A DNA stretch of 63,520 bases, taken from Peptoniphilaceae bacterium (GTDB lineage Bacteria > Bacillota > Clostridia > Tissierellales > Peptoniphilaceae). The notes beneath the pieces were generated by a model. That model was not told the origin of the DNA, made no database searches, and was given only the letters and a program-made list of their open reading frames with translations. Where the stretch lies: contig CABJAE010000014.1 of assembly GCA_902363535.1 (NCBI GenBank), forward strand, positions 1 through 63,520, in the 5' to 3' direction. Positions 25,319 through 33,980 of this stretch are shown one piece after another. The position numbers and the translations under genes are program-made. The first letter of the stretch is position 1. Each line of letters opens with the position of its first letter.

Positions 25319-25635
25319 CTTGAGAATAGTTTTGAAAATTATACTTTTTCCTGTATCTATATTTTTATCAGTGACAAACAGCCTTTATAAAATTTGTACA
25401 CGGCATTGGAACAACAATACTTTATATTTTGATGCTTTTTTGTATCATAGGTGCAATAGCATGTTTTGTTCAAAGAGATACAACAACATGTATACGGGCG
25501 TTAATTATTGGTTTCTTGGTTAGTCCATATGGATTGCAACTATTAGCAGCAGTTGCTATTAGAGCAATTGAGGGAATGAATGAAAGAATAAAACAAATTA
25601 GAATTTGTGGAGATAATGAGTATGAAAAAATTTAA
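25319..25635 (+). pseudogene. Frameshifted CD1845-family conjugative-transposon protein
   Basis: The segment starts as LRIVLKIILFPVSIFLSV in one frame (from TTG 25319). After about base 25375 the same protein continues one frame over as TAFIKFVHGIGTTILYILML, running on through SPYGLQLLAAVAIRAIEGMNERI to the stop at 25635. The combined reading matches, from memory, the short membrane protein CD1845 of Tn1549/CTn-type elements. Neither frame alone makes a sensible protein. Its presence marks the left part of an integrated element. Confidence 0.6.
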
Positions 25636-25984
25636 CAAGATTAGTGTGGTCTCGTTACTTATTCTAATCTTATCATTTACTGTTGTTAGGTATGCCGTAT
25701 TCGGAATACACGGAATGAAACAATTGCCACTTGTACTAGGCTTACTTATCGCTGTAGAGTTGATAGTCCTCTGTTTCACTAAAGTTAAAATAGTACCTCT
25801 TATCTCTGCGATTTCATATCCACTCGGCTTTGCTATTGGGTGTTTGTTCCAAATAAGTGGATTAGATGCTGGCGGTGGAGCAACAAATAATCTGTGGATT
25901 ATTTGGATAGGTACCATTTTTGTAATGAACATTATTGCTGTTTTCGCAGAATTGATAAATAGAAAGAAAGCCAAGCAACAGTAA
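25622..25984 (+). CDS. Small hypothetical membrane protein
   Basis: About 120 residues from ATG 25622 (GGAG 9 bases upstream; ATG 25616 also possible), with four hydrophobic segments and a charged end, NRKKAKQQ. It overlaps the end of the frameshifted gene by 14 bp, as if once translationally coupled. The base composition is markedly AT-rich compared with hemW. Not recognised; probably cargo of the mobile element. Confidence 0.6.
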   Translation: MKKFNKISVVSLLILILSFTVVRYAVFGIHGMKQLPLVLGLLIAVELIVLCFTKVKIVPLISAISYPLGFAIGCLFQISGLDAGGGATNNLWIIWIGTIFVMNIIAVFAELINRKKAKQQ

Positions 25985-26163
25985 GTTTGCGTTCGTGTGA
26001 TTGTTAGAACAGCCTAATAAATCCCAGTTTTTAGCACTAACAATCCACCTAAATAGATTTAAGATCTAGTGTCTGTAAGCATTGATATTACTTCATGAGA
26101 ACAAAACGCCATATTTTATACATTTTAACGGCACAGCCGCTTAGGGTATGGAACTCATACTCA

Positions 26164-26196
26164 GGGGTACGAAAAATAGGTATGGGGGTACGAAAA
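26164..26196 (+). repeat. Direct repeat of GGGGTACGAAAA at 21-bp spacing
   Basis: Copies at 26164-26175 and 26185-26196, two helical turns apart, in the gene-free stretch 25985-26358. Apart from this and the tetR promoter/operator I see no coding potential there. It could be a regulatory site or remnant of the mobile element. Confidence 0.35.
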
Positions 26197-26279
26197 CAAT
26201 TCGATAGGACAAATAGCATCACGATCATATAAAACCAGGCCTTCTTCTGGTCATAATTATTGACGTAAAAATATTTCTC

Positions 26280-26309
26280 TTGACAAATAGCAACAGCTGG
26301 GTGTAATGT
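26280..26309 (+). promoter_or_regulatory. Promoter of the tetR-family regulator
   Basis: Perfect TTGACA (26280-26285), 18-bp spacer and TAATGT (26304-26309). The predicted start of transcription falls in the palindrome at 26308-26332. Confidence 0.6.
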
Positions 26310-26332
26310 TTAGATAACTTAGTTATCTAAAC
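26308..26332. promoter_or_regulatory. TetR-family operator 1
   Basis: Two perfect 11-bp half-sites, GTTTAGATAAC and GTTATCTAAAC, around TTA. It overlaps the -10 and start site of the regulator gene, so it should give autorepression. The core AGATAACTTAGTTATCTAA recurs at 27019-27037. Confidence 0.8.
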
Positions 26333-26358
26333 AAGAACTATTTTTGATGGGAGGATCT

Positions 26359-26997
26359 ATGACTACAGGTAATTTTGAAGAAACTCATGCCAACATACTA
26401 AAAAGTGGTCTGGATGCCTTCTTGGAGGAAGGCTATGAAAAAGCAAATATGAGAAGAATTTGTAAATCAGCTGGCGTGACAACAGGAGCTTTCTATAAGC
26501 ATTTTACAGATAAGGAAGATTTGTTTGCAAAGTTGGTAGAGCCTTTAGCAGATAAGATCAATGAAATTTATAACTACTACGAAAAAGAAAGTTTTTCCAC
26601 CTACGGCACGGAGTTTCCCGTTCCCAAAGAAAAAATCTTAAAAGTTCTTGAACTCAAACAAGAAGGGACGCTTAAAAGTGTTGAGTTTTTCTATGCGCAT
26701 AAAGATATCTTTGAGCTTCTTATTTTTAAATCCTATGGCACAAAGTATGAGCATTTCTTAGATAAACTCATCGAAATTGAGGATCGTAATGACTGGTCGA
26801 TTTTAGAGATGATCCATGGGAAAGAAAACGCGGATTCCATCATGACCAAGCAAAGTGTCCATATCATCAATCATGCATTTTTCAACGCCATCTCTGAACT
26901 CGTTGTACACGCACTCGATAAAGAACAGCTTCTCAGTATGACAAAGACGATGTCTAATTTTTTCAATGCGGGTTGGGAAAAGTACCGCAGCCCGTAG
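26359..26997 (+). CDS. TetR/AcrR-family transcriptional regulator
   Basis: About 212 residues from ATG 26359, preceded by GGGAGGATCT. The N-terminal helix-turn-helix reads ANMRRICKSAGVTTGAFYKHF followed by TDKEDLF, a typical TetR DNA-binding domain; the C-terminal ligand domain is not assignable. Twin palindromes on either side of the gene indicate that it represses itself and the ABC/ECF operon downstream, with release by an unknown ligand. Confidence 0.92.
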   Translation: MTTGNFEETHANILKSGLDAFLEEGYEKANMRRICKSAGVTTGAFYKHFTDKEDLFAKLVEPLADKINEIYNYYEKESFSTYGTEFPVPKEKILKVLELKQEGTLKSVEFFYAHKDIFELLIFKSYGTKYEHFLDKLIEIEDRNDWSILEMIHGKENADSIMTKQSVHIINHAFFNAISELVVHALDKEQLLSMTKTMSNFFNAGWEKYRSP

Positions 26998-27018
26998 CTC
27001 TATATTTTTTTATCTAAG

Positions 27019-27037
27019 AGATAACTTAGTTATCTAA
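27019..27037. promoter_or_regulatory. TetR-family operator 2, before the ABC operon
   Basis: AGATAACTTAGTTATCTAA is identical to the core of operator 1, 35 bases before the first transporter gene. The promoter itself is unclear; a possible -10 (TATATG, 27045-27050) would place the operator over the -35. Confidence 0.75.
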
Positions 27038-27071
27038 TTTGCTTTATATGTGATCACGAGGAGGTAAAAAC

Positions 27072-28817
27072 ATGAAAAAACAAAGTCCCATAAAGCGTCT
27101 GTGGGAACTGGCTGCTAGTCAGCACGCCGGACTAAAACTCTCTGTGAGTCTTGCGGTACTTGGAGTTTTAGGTGGTATCGTTCCCTACGTGGCTGCGGGG
27201 CAGGTTCTGACAAACTTATTTAATGGTGTGACAGACTTCAGTGCTTATATGAAAGCCTGTGTTGTCGGCCTTTTAGGCTACGCCGTGAAATCCGTTCTAT
27301 ATTCACTGTCGCTTTCCGTTTCCCATAAAGCCACTTTTGAACTTTTACAGGAACTGCGCGAAAAAATGCTGCACAAGCTTCCAAAACTCCCGCTGGGGAA
27401 AGTAACAGCGACACCCAGCGGTGAATGGAAGCAGCTCATTGTAGATCAGGTGGAAAGTTTGGAGCGTCCGGTTGCTCATCTTATTCCGGAAATGACGGCA
27501 AATATGGTGGGGCCGCTCTGTATTTTGATTTATCTCATTGTACTGGACTGGCGCATGGCACTGTTATCTTTGGTATCCATCCCGATCGGAATGTTTTTTA
27601 TGAGTATCATTATGAAAAGCTACGGCAAGCAATATGCCGGCTCGGTCCAGGTTGGCGCTCAGATGAATGCCGCTATAGCGGAATATGCCGGAGGCATTGA
27701 AGTTATTAAAGCTTTCAATCAAGGAGAGAGCAGCTATCACAAGTTTTCTGAGAAAATTCTCGCAAATGCCCAATACTACTATGACTGGATGAAAAGCGTT
27801 CAGTTCTTAATGTCGCTGTCTAAATCGATACTTCCTACAACGCTGCTTGCTGTTTTGCCGGCAGGATATCTTTTTTATCAAAGTGGAAGTTTGGACGGAG
27901 GCACATTTCTGACGACGGTGATCCTCTCTTTCTCCCTTTCGGGTCTTTTGATGGCTGCCATGAATTTTGTGGATAGTTTGGCTCGGGTGGGAACGGTTGT
28001 CGGTCAGATTGATGCGCTCTTAGTTGCCGAAGAGCAACAGCATGAAAAACACCCGGTATCGTTCAACAAACACGACATTGTTCTCGATCATGTTTCTTTT
28101 TCCTATGAATCCGGTGAAGATGCCAAAGAAATTATTCATGATGTTTCTTTAAGCATAAAAGACGGGAGCTTTAATGCATTTGTAGGTCCATCCGGCGGCG
28201 GCAAATCGACCTTAGCAAAACTGATAGCCGGCTATTGGGATGTGGAAAAAGGAAGCATCGCTATCGGTGGTATCAATGCGAAAAAGGTTCCCTTAGAACA
28301 ACTCTATAACAGCGTTTCCTTTGTATCTCAGGATAATTTTCTCTTTAACGAAAGCATTCGCAACAACATTCGCATGGGTTGCTTGAGTGCTACGGATGAA
28401 GACGTGGAGCACATTGCGAAGCTCTCAGGCTGTCATGACTTTATTGAGAATCTGGAAAACGGTTATGACACGATTGTAGGAGAAGGAGGCACTCATCTTT
28501 CCGGAGGTGAGCGTCAGCGGATTTCTATTGCGCGCGCCATGCTTAAAGATGCCCCGATTGTCATTTTCGACGAAGCAACAGCATACATTGATCCCGAGAA
28601 TGAAGTGCTGATGCAGCAAGCACTGGGACAACTTGTTGCGGGGAAGACCGTTATCTCAATCGCTCATAGACTTTCCACCATCACGGAAGCCGATCAAATC
28701 TTCGTCATAGAAGAAGGAAAAATCGAAAATCATGGCACACATCAAGAGCTGCTTGAAAAGTCAAAGCTCTATCAAAGTATGTGGTTTGCTCATGTAGGCG
28801 CGAAAGGAGGCAAATAA
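27072..28817 (+). CDS. ABC exporter-fold half-transporter 1 (membrane plus ATPase)
   Basis: 581 residues: six membrane helices (about 20-310), then an ATPase with Walker A GPSGGGKST, signature LSGGERQR and Walker B IVIFDEATAYIDPE. The glutamate is retained, so the site should be active. Paired with the next gene, only one base apart, it should form a heterodimer. The fold covers drug exporters, but also the siderophore importers YbtPQ and IrtAB. The ECF genes in the same operon make import of a metal chelate a reasonable idea, not a proven one. Confidence 0.9.
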   Translation: MKKQSPIKRLWELAASQHAGLKLSVSLAVLGVLGGIVPYVAAGQVLTNLFNGVTDFSAYMKACVVGLLGYAVKSVLYSLSLSVSHKATFELLQELREKMLHKLPKLPLGKVTATPSGEWKQLIVDQVESLERPVAHLIPEMTANMVGPLCILIYLIVLDWRMALLSLVSIPIGMFFMSIIMKSYGKQYAGSVQVGAQMNAAIAEYAGGIEVIKAFNQGESSYHKFSEKILANAQYYYDWMKSVQFLMSLSKSILPTTLLAVLPAGYLFYQSGSLDGGTFLTTVILSFSLSGLLMAAMNFVDSLARVGTVVGQIDALLVAEEQQHEKHPVSFNKHDIVLDHVSFSYESGEDAKEIIHDVSLSIKDGSFNAFVGPSGGGKSTLAKLIAGYWDVEKGSIAIGGINAKKVPLEQLYNSVSFVSQDNFLFNESIRNNIRMGCLSATDEDVEHIAKLSGCHDFIENLENGYDTIVGEGGTHLSGGERQRISIARAMLKDAPIVIFDEATAYIDPENEVLMQQALGQLVAGKTVISIAHRLSTITEADQIFVIEEGKIENHGTHQELLEKSKLYQSMWFAHVGAKGGK

Positions 28818-28818
28818 T

Positions 28819-30549
28819 ATGTTGAACGCACTGAAAAAAATAGGACATTTTGCCGGAGAGGAACAGGGCAATATTAGAAAGTCCATCGCCGTTTCCTTTC
28901 TTTTTGCCATTTTCTATATGTTTCAAATTGGTGCTGTTTACTTTGTCATCTTAGGGATGCTGGGAAAAGATACCGGCATAAACCCTGCTCTTTTGGCACT
29001 CCTTTTTCTCCTTATTAGCATCTTCGGACGTGCTCTTACCAACTACTTTGCTCAGCTCGAGCAAACGCATGCCGGCTACTTCATGGTGGCTCGGCAGAGA
29101 CTTGCGGTCGCAAACAAAATGAAGACCGTGCCTATGGGCTATTTTGATGAAGCAAACACCGGCAATATTGTAGGAACGCTTACTACGGTTCTCGGTGATG
29201 TAGAAAACACAGCTCCTGTTGTGCTGATCAATATCATGGGAGGCTTTCTCAATGCTTTTGTGTTTACTTTAATAACCTTGATCTGGGATTGGCGTATCGG
29301 TCTCATCGTTATTGTCGGTACACTGATTTATTTGTGGGTTACCTCGGCGATGGAGAAAAAGACGGCACATCTTGCACCGAAACGCCAAGAAGCGCAAGCA
29401 GAACTGGTGGAAGCCGTTCTTGAACAGATTAAGGGAATGTCCATTATTAAATCCTTTAATCTGACAGGGAAAGGCGATAAAAAGGTTCATGCGGCAATTC
29501 GTCGTAACAAGAAGACCAACCTTGCTATTGAAAAAATGTTTACGCCTTACAATATGGCCCAGGATTTGGTGCTAAAGCTCTTTAGCATTTTGATTATCGT
29601 TGTAGCTATTTACCTTTACGTGCAAGGAACTATGCTTCCGGAAAATGCTCTGATGTCCGTTATCATTTCCTTTATGATTTTTGCCCAGATTGATTCCGCC
29701 GGTTCATCTATGGCTGTTTTGCGTGTGGTATCCAGTTCTATTGATCAGGTAGAAAACCTAAAACAGATGCCGGTTATGGATATTCATGGTGAAGACATCC
29801 GTCCGAAAAAAGCCTCCATAAAGGTAGAAAATATTGACTTTTCGTATGGAAGCAAAGAAATTTTGCATGATGTAAGCTTTACCGTTCCGGCAAAAACAAC
29901 CACGGCTATCGTAGGCCCTTCTGGATCCGGGAAAACAACGGTTTGTAATTTAATTGCCCGTTTCTGGGATGTCAATGCAGGAAGCATCAAAATTGGAGGA
30001 CATGATATTCGGGACTATACGTTGACCTCTTTGATGGATCAGATCTCTATGGTGTTCCAAAGCGTCTATTTGTTCCAAGACACCATTGAAAACAATATCA
30101 AATTTGGAAACATGAATGCCACGCATGAAGAAGTCGTCCAAGCTGCTCAAAAAGCAGCTTGCCATGATTTTATCATGAGTCTGCCGGAAGGCTATAAAAC
30201 GGTAATCGGAGAAGGCGGTGCATCTCTTTCCGGTGGTGAAAAACAGCGTATCTCTATTGCAAGAGCCATCCTCAAAGATGCGCCCATCATCATATTCGAT
30301 GAAGCAACAGCCAATGTCGATCCGGAAAACGAAGATAAGCTTCAGCAGGCTATGAACAGCTTAATGAAAGATAAAACCATCATTATGATTGCTCATCGCT
30401 TGAAAACAGTTGAAAACGCCGATCAAATTTTAGTGATTGATGAAGGCAAAGTAGTGGCGAGTGGCACACATAACGAACTTTCCGCCAAAGACGGTATTTA
30501 TTCCAGGTTCCTTCAGGCTCGGAAAACGGCTGAGTCTTGGAAGATATAA
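28819..30549 (+). CDS. ABC exporter-fold half-transporter 2 (membrane plus ATPase)
   Basis: 576 residues with six membrane helices and an ATPase domain: GPSGSGKTT, LSGGEKQR, IIIFDEATANVDPE. Both nucleotide sites of the heterodimer look catalytic. ATG follows GGAGGCAAATAAT at the end of the preceding gene. The substrate is undetermined, as for its partner. Confidence 0.9.
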   Translation: MLNALKKIGHFAGEEQGNIRKSIAVSFLFAIFYMFQIGAVYFVILGMLGKDTGINPALLALLFLLISIFGRALTNYFAQLEQTHAGYFMVARQRLAVANKMKTVPMGYFDEANTGNIVGTLTTVLGDVENTAPVVLINIMGGFLNAFVFTLITLIWDWRIGLIVIVGTLIYLWVTSAMEKKTAHLAPKRQEAQAELVEAVLEQIKGMSIIKSFNLTGKGDKKVHAAIRRNKKTNLAIEKMFTPYNMAQDLVLKLFSILIIVVAIYLYVQGTMLPENALMSVIISFMIFAQIDSAGSSMAVLRVVSSSIDQVENLKQMPVMDIHGEDIRPKKASIKVENIDFSYGSKEILHDVSFTVPAKTTTAIVGPSGSGKTTVCNLIARFWDVNAGSIKIGGHDIRDYTLTSLMDQISMVFQSVYLFQDTIENNIKFGNMNATHEEVVQAAQKAACHDFIMSLPEGYKTVIGEGGASLSGGEKQRISIARAILKDAPIIIFDEATANVDPENEDKLQQAMNSLMKDKTIIMIAHRLKTVENADQILVIDEGKVVASGTHNELSAKDGIYSRFLQARKTAESWKI

Positions 30550-30570
30550 AAAGCATTTAAGGAGGATTTT

Positions 30571-31152
30571 ATGAAACTTAAAAATGTGGTACAAATTGCA
30601 GTGCTTGGAGTCATTGGCTTTGTTCTGGCTATGGGCATCGGTATGCTGACGGGACTTTTAGGCGTGGTTTCACTTTATGTATCCGCAGGATTTGGCGCTT
30701 TCTTTGTCGCACCGGTCTATGTCATCATGGCACGCAAGGTGCAAAAGCGAGGTGCATCGTTTCTCTTTTGGCTGATTATCGGTCTCTTATACATTGCAAT
30801 GGGCTATTGGATTGCGACGCCGATTTGTGTTGTTGCCGGTATCATAGCTGAACTGATTGTAGGTGATTACAGCAATAAAAACCGTATTGCCATGGCTTTC
30901 AGCGCATCAATGTTTATTTACGCCATGCATCCGATTCTATTTGTTGTGTTGTTGGGTGCCGAAAACATTGCACGCTTTGTCAGCAGCATGAGTTTAGAGC
31001 AAGCGCAAATGATGGTGGCCAGCTATACCGGAAATGTAATAGTGATTTGCGTTTTGGTAAACATTGTTTTGGAGCTTATCGCCGGCCGCTTCGGGCTTTT
31101 CATCAATAACAAGTTTTTCGAAAAGAATAGTAAACAAAGCAGGCTTAGCTGA
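30571..31152 (+). CDS. MptD-family (Trep_Strep-type) ECF transporter substrate-binding S component
   Basis: 193 residues, almost entirely membrane-spanning (about six helices), with KLKNVVQIAVLGVIGFVLAM near the start. The pattern matches the MptD/Trep_Strep family of putative S components, which capture the substrate in energy-coupling-factor importers. The substrate of this family is not established. It is followed without gap (ATGA overlap) by the EcfT gene and then the double ATPase, making a complete group I ECF module. AAGGAGG precedes the ATG. Confidence 0.82.
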   Translation: MKLKNVVQIAVLGVIGFVLAMGIGMLTGLLGVVSLYVSAGFGAFFVAPVYVIMARKVQKRGASFLFWLIIGLLYIAMGYWIATPICVVAGIIAELIVGDYSNKNRIAMAFSASMFIYAMHPILFVVLLGAENIARFVSSMSLEQAQMMVASYTGNVIVICVLVNIVLELIAGRFGLFINNKFFEKNSKQSRLS

Positions 31153-31850
31153 TGATAAAGGAATCAGCTCTAAAGAAAAAGGAGGAAGGACAGCTGCATC
31201 CGTTTACGCTCTTCGTGCTTACGATTCTGGTGTCCTTCCAGGTCTTTTTTGGCAATCAAACGGTCTATTGGGCTGTGCTTGTTCTGACGTTGTTGATTGC
31301 TTTAAATGCCTCGACAGGTCTCTTTTTTAGACAGATTATTGTTTTTTCCGTTTCCTATGGCATGATGTATCTTTTGGCCTTCGCTGATTTGGGATATGTC
31401 ACAGGCATTTTTATAGGACTTTTTGCACTCATTGTCCGTTTCATACCGATCTTTAATATTGGCATTGTATTGATTCTTACCAGCCCATCGAAAATCTTAG
31501 CCTGTTTTCGCAAGCTTCATATGCCCAACACCGTTAGTGTAGCCATGATTGCAGCTTTGCGTTTTATGGATGAAATTGGCCTGCGCTTGCTTGAGATTCG
31601 AAACGGTATGAAAATCCGCGGTTTTCATGCTTCACTTTTGCACCCTATCCGTACTTTTGAGCTGTACTTTGTTCCTTTGGTATATAAGTGTCTGCATGTC
31701 AGCGAAACGCTCGTCTCTTCAATTATTGCCAAAGGTATCGAGTATGAAGGAGAAAAAACCAGTTATTATGATATGCGCTTTAAATTCGCAGATGGCATCA
31801 GCCTGTTTGCCGGCGTGGCGCTTTTGGGAGTTGCACTATGGACATCATGA
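31152..31850 (+). CDS. Energy-coupling factor transporter transmembrane protein (EcfT)
   Basis: 232 residues with about five helices and the coupling-helix motif GMKIRGF, then AKGIEYEG, used by EcfT/CbiQ proteins to contact the ATPases. It links the MptD-like S component to the ATPase encoded next, whose start it overlaps by 13 bp. Confidence 0.88.
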   Translation: MIKESALKKKEEGQLHPFTLFVLTILVSFQVFFGNQTVYWAVLVLTLLIALNASTGLFFRQIIVFSVSYGMMYLLAFADLGYVTGIFIGLFALIVRFIPIFNIGIVLILTSPSKILACFRKLHMPNTVSVAMIAALRFMDEIGLRLLEIRNGMKIRGFHASLLHPIRTFELYFVPLVYKCLHVSETLVSSIIAKGIEYEGEKTSYYDMRFKFADGISLFAGVALLGVALWTS

Positions 31851-33286
31851 AAGTCAATATTGAGCGATTCACCTATCAAGGTGCAGAGAAGGCATCTTTG
31901 CATGATATTCATTTTATGATTACCGAAGGAGAACTCATCGTGCTCACCGGTAATTCCGGCTGTGGAAAGACCACGCTCACCAGAGTGCTAAACGGTCTTA
32001 TACCAGAACAGTATGAAGGAACACTGGATGGTAAAGTCACATTATTGGGTCAAAACCTGCATGATTTTAAGACGGGTACCTTGGCTAAGGTCATCGGCAA
32101 CGTATTTCAAAATCCATCAGATCAATTCTTTACCCGCAAGGCAGAAGATGAGGTCGCTCTTGTCGGAGAGAACCTCGGCATGCCGCGAGAAAAACTGAAA
32201 GAGCGAGTAAAAAAAGCTTTTGAATGCATGAACATTCCTCATCTCATGGATAAAAATTTGAATGAGCTTTCTGGCGGCGAAAAGCAGCGGGTAGCTATTG
32301 CTTCCACCTTAGTTTATGACACAAAGCTTATTTTCTTTGATGAACCTTCGGCATCACTTGATCAAGAAGGGATCCGCGATTTGCAAAACATCCTGAAATT
32401 GCTTAAAGCGTCAGGTAAAACCATCGTCATCGCCGAACACCGACTGTATTTTTTGAAAGAACTCTACGATAAGCTTTATGTCATGAAAGACGGAACTTTT
32501 ATCAAAGAGTTTGATGCCGGAGAACTTAAGACTTCCGATTGCAAAGACTTCGGGCTTCGGACAATCGATTTTTCCGCACTTGTTCCGCACAACACGACAA
32601 AGACAGGTGAGCGTGTTTTTTCTGCGAAGGATGTTCATGTCTCTGTAGACAAAAACGAACTCATCTCGAATTTATCCTTTGACTTACATTCCGATGAAAT
32701 CATGGGGATTGTCGGCACAAATGGTATCGGAAAAAGCAGTTTAGGTCGTGTTCTCTGCGGACTTGCCGGCAAGAAGCAAGATATTTCATGGGGAAAAACT
32801 CAGCGAGAACGGCTGAAGAATGCCTACTACATGATGCAGGATGCAGATTATCAGCTGTTTTTTGATACCGTAGAAAACGAGGCGCTCGCGAACGGCAAAA
32901 AAATAAGCGATGCTTATTTGGCAGAGGTCTCTTGGATCATTAAGCATATTGATCTTTGGAATAAACGCAGCGAGCATCCGCAAAACTTATCCGGCGGGCA
33001 AAAGCAAAGGCTGGCTCTCGCCAATGCTTTTTTGAGTGAAAAGCAAATTCTTATTTTGGATGAGCCGACCAGCGGTTTGGATTACATGCACATGGATAAA
33101 ATCGCCGAGCTTATCTTTGAACTTGCCAAAGGTCGCCCGACAATGATTATTACACATGACATCGAACTATTACTGAAAGTCTGCCGGACGGTCCTTCTGA
33201 TCAAACAAGATGGATATGAGAAATTTGATTTACAGACGGCAGAATATCATAAGCTCATTTCTTATTTTGAGCAGATGATGAAATAA
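31838..33286 (+). CDS. Double-domain ECF ABC ATPase
   Basis: 482 residues with two complete ATPase domains. The first has GNSGCGKTT, LSGGEKQR and IFFDEPSASLD; the second GTNGIGKSS, LSGGQKQR and LILDEPTSGLD. It therefore supplies both ATPases of an ECF complex in one chain, as EcfA1-EcfA2 fusions do. It is the last gene of the cassette. Confidence 0.9.
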   Translation: MDIMKVNIERFTYQGAEKASLHDIHFMITEGELIVLTGNSGCGKTTLTRVLNGLIPEQYEGTLDGKVTLLGQNLHDFKTGTLAKVIGNVFQNPSDQFFTRKAEDEVALVGENLGMPREKLKERVKKAFECMNIPHLMDKNLNELSGGEKQRVAIASTLVYDTKLIFFDEPSASLDQEGIRDLQNILKLLKASGKTIVIAEHRLYFLKELYDKLYVMKDGTFIKEFDAGELKTSDCKDFGLRTIDFSALVPHNTTKTGERVFSAKDVHVSVDKNELISNLSFDLHSDEIMGIVGTNGIGKSSLGRVLCGLAGKKQDISWGKTQRERLKNAYYMMQDADYQLFFDTVENEALANGKKISDAYLAEVSWIIKHIDLWNKRSEHPQNLSGGQKQRLALANAFLSEKQILILDEPTSGLDYMHMDKIAELIFELAKGRPTMIITHDIELLLKVCRTVLLIKQDGYEKFDLQTAEYHKLISYFEQMMK

Positions 33287-33292
33287 CGGCGG

Positions 33293-33718
33293 CTAAGAGC
33301 AAATCTCGCTGCCGTTTCTGAAGGTTATGCAGATATCTTCTTTGCTGAATGCCGTGATGTGATTTACGAGGGCGCAGAAGCTTTGTGCATTGAATGCTTG
33401 CAGAAGCGTATCTTGTTTTTGCAGCTGTTTCAGGCAAAATTTGACATCGGCTTTGGTCGCGTGCATCTTTTTGAGCTTTCCTTCGACCTTCGCTAAGGCC
33501 GCCTGTTTTTCATCGTAGAAGCGTTTCGGATCTTCATACTTTGCTTGGTACTCTCTCTGGTCTTGCGGAATGGCAGCATTTTGGCGGATAAGGTCTTCAA
33601 TTATCTTGGCACAGATATCCATCTCGCTTTTTAACTTTGTTTTTTTGCATTCCAAAGCATGAGTATTATAAACGCTTCCGACAATTTCATGAAAGATTAA
33701 GAAGCATCCATGAAACAT
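33293..33718 (-). pseudogene. C-terminal fragment of a large serine recombinase
   Basis: The minus-strand frame encodes 141 residues. From about residue 25 (KKTKLKSEMDICAKIIEDL) to the end (SKEDICITFRNGSEI) it follows the C-terminal coiled-coil and tail of large serine recombinases of Tn4451/CTn-type elements. The catalytic N-terminus, recombinase domain and zinc ribbon are missing, so it is a truncated relic. It converges on the ECF ATPase and marks the right part of the inserted element. Confidence 0.65.
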
Positions 33719-33762
33719 GGAAGCATGGTGCGTAGCGTCTTCCTATGAGAGAGAACAAAAAT

Positions 33763-33808
33763 GACCACATCAGGGTAAAAGAATGCCCTGGTGTGGTCGT
33801 TTTGTTTT
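33763..33808 (+). terminator. Strong terminator before the heat-shock promoter
   Basis: A 13-bp stem (33763-33775 with 33786-33798, one G-U pair) is followed by GTTTTGTTTTG. It stops transcription from the mobile block before hrcA. Between 33719 and 34022 the only other signals seen are the promoter and CIRCE elements. Confidence 0.85.
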
Positions 33809-33925
33809 GAAATCACTTAAACCTGCCGCCGGCAATTAAAAAGTCCCGATCCGGCGAACATCAAAGCTTTAGATTATTTTACTAATTCCTGAATGGAGCC
33901 TTCGAAAGGAGAATCTTTTTTATTT

Positions 33926-33952
33926 TTAGCAATCGCCCTTGACAAGTGCTAA
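33926..33952. promoter_or_regulatory. CIRCE element 1 (HrcA operator)
   Basis: TTAGCAATC-N9-AAGTGCTAA, close to the consensus TTAGCACTC-N9-GAGTGCTAA. The -35 hexamer (33939-33944) lies in its centre, so HrcA bound here would block RNA polymerase. Confidence 0.8.
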
Positions 33953-33966
33953 AACCGTGGTATACT
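33939..33966 (+). promoter_or_regulatory. Sigma-A promoter of hrcA-grpE-dnaK
   Basis: Perfect TTGACA (33939-33944), 16-bp spacer and TATACT (33961-33966). CIRCE elements lie across the -35 and downstream of the start. Confidence 0.85.
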
Positions 33967-33980
33967 TAAACCATAAGCGA

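Noticed and set aside
25206..25523. 105-codon frame after hemW as a gene
   Set aside because: It crosses the junction and the frameshifted CD1845-like gene; its middle and end (NSLYKICTRHWNNN) are out-of-frame reading.
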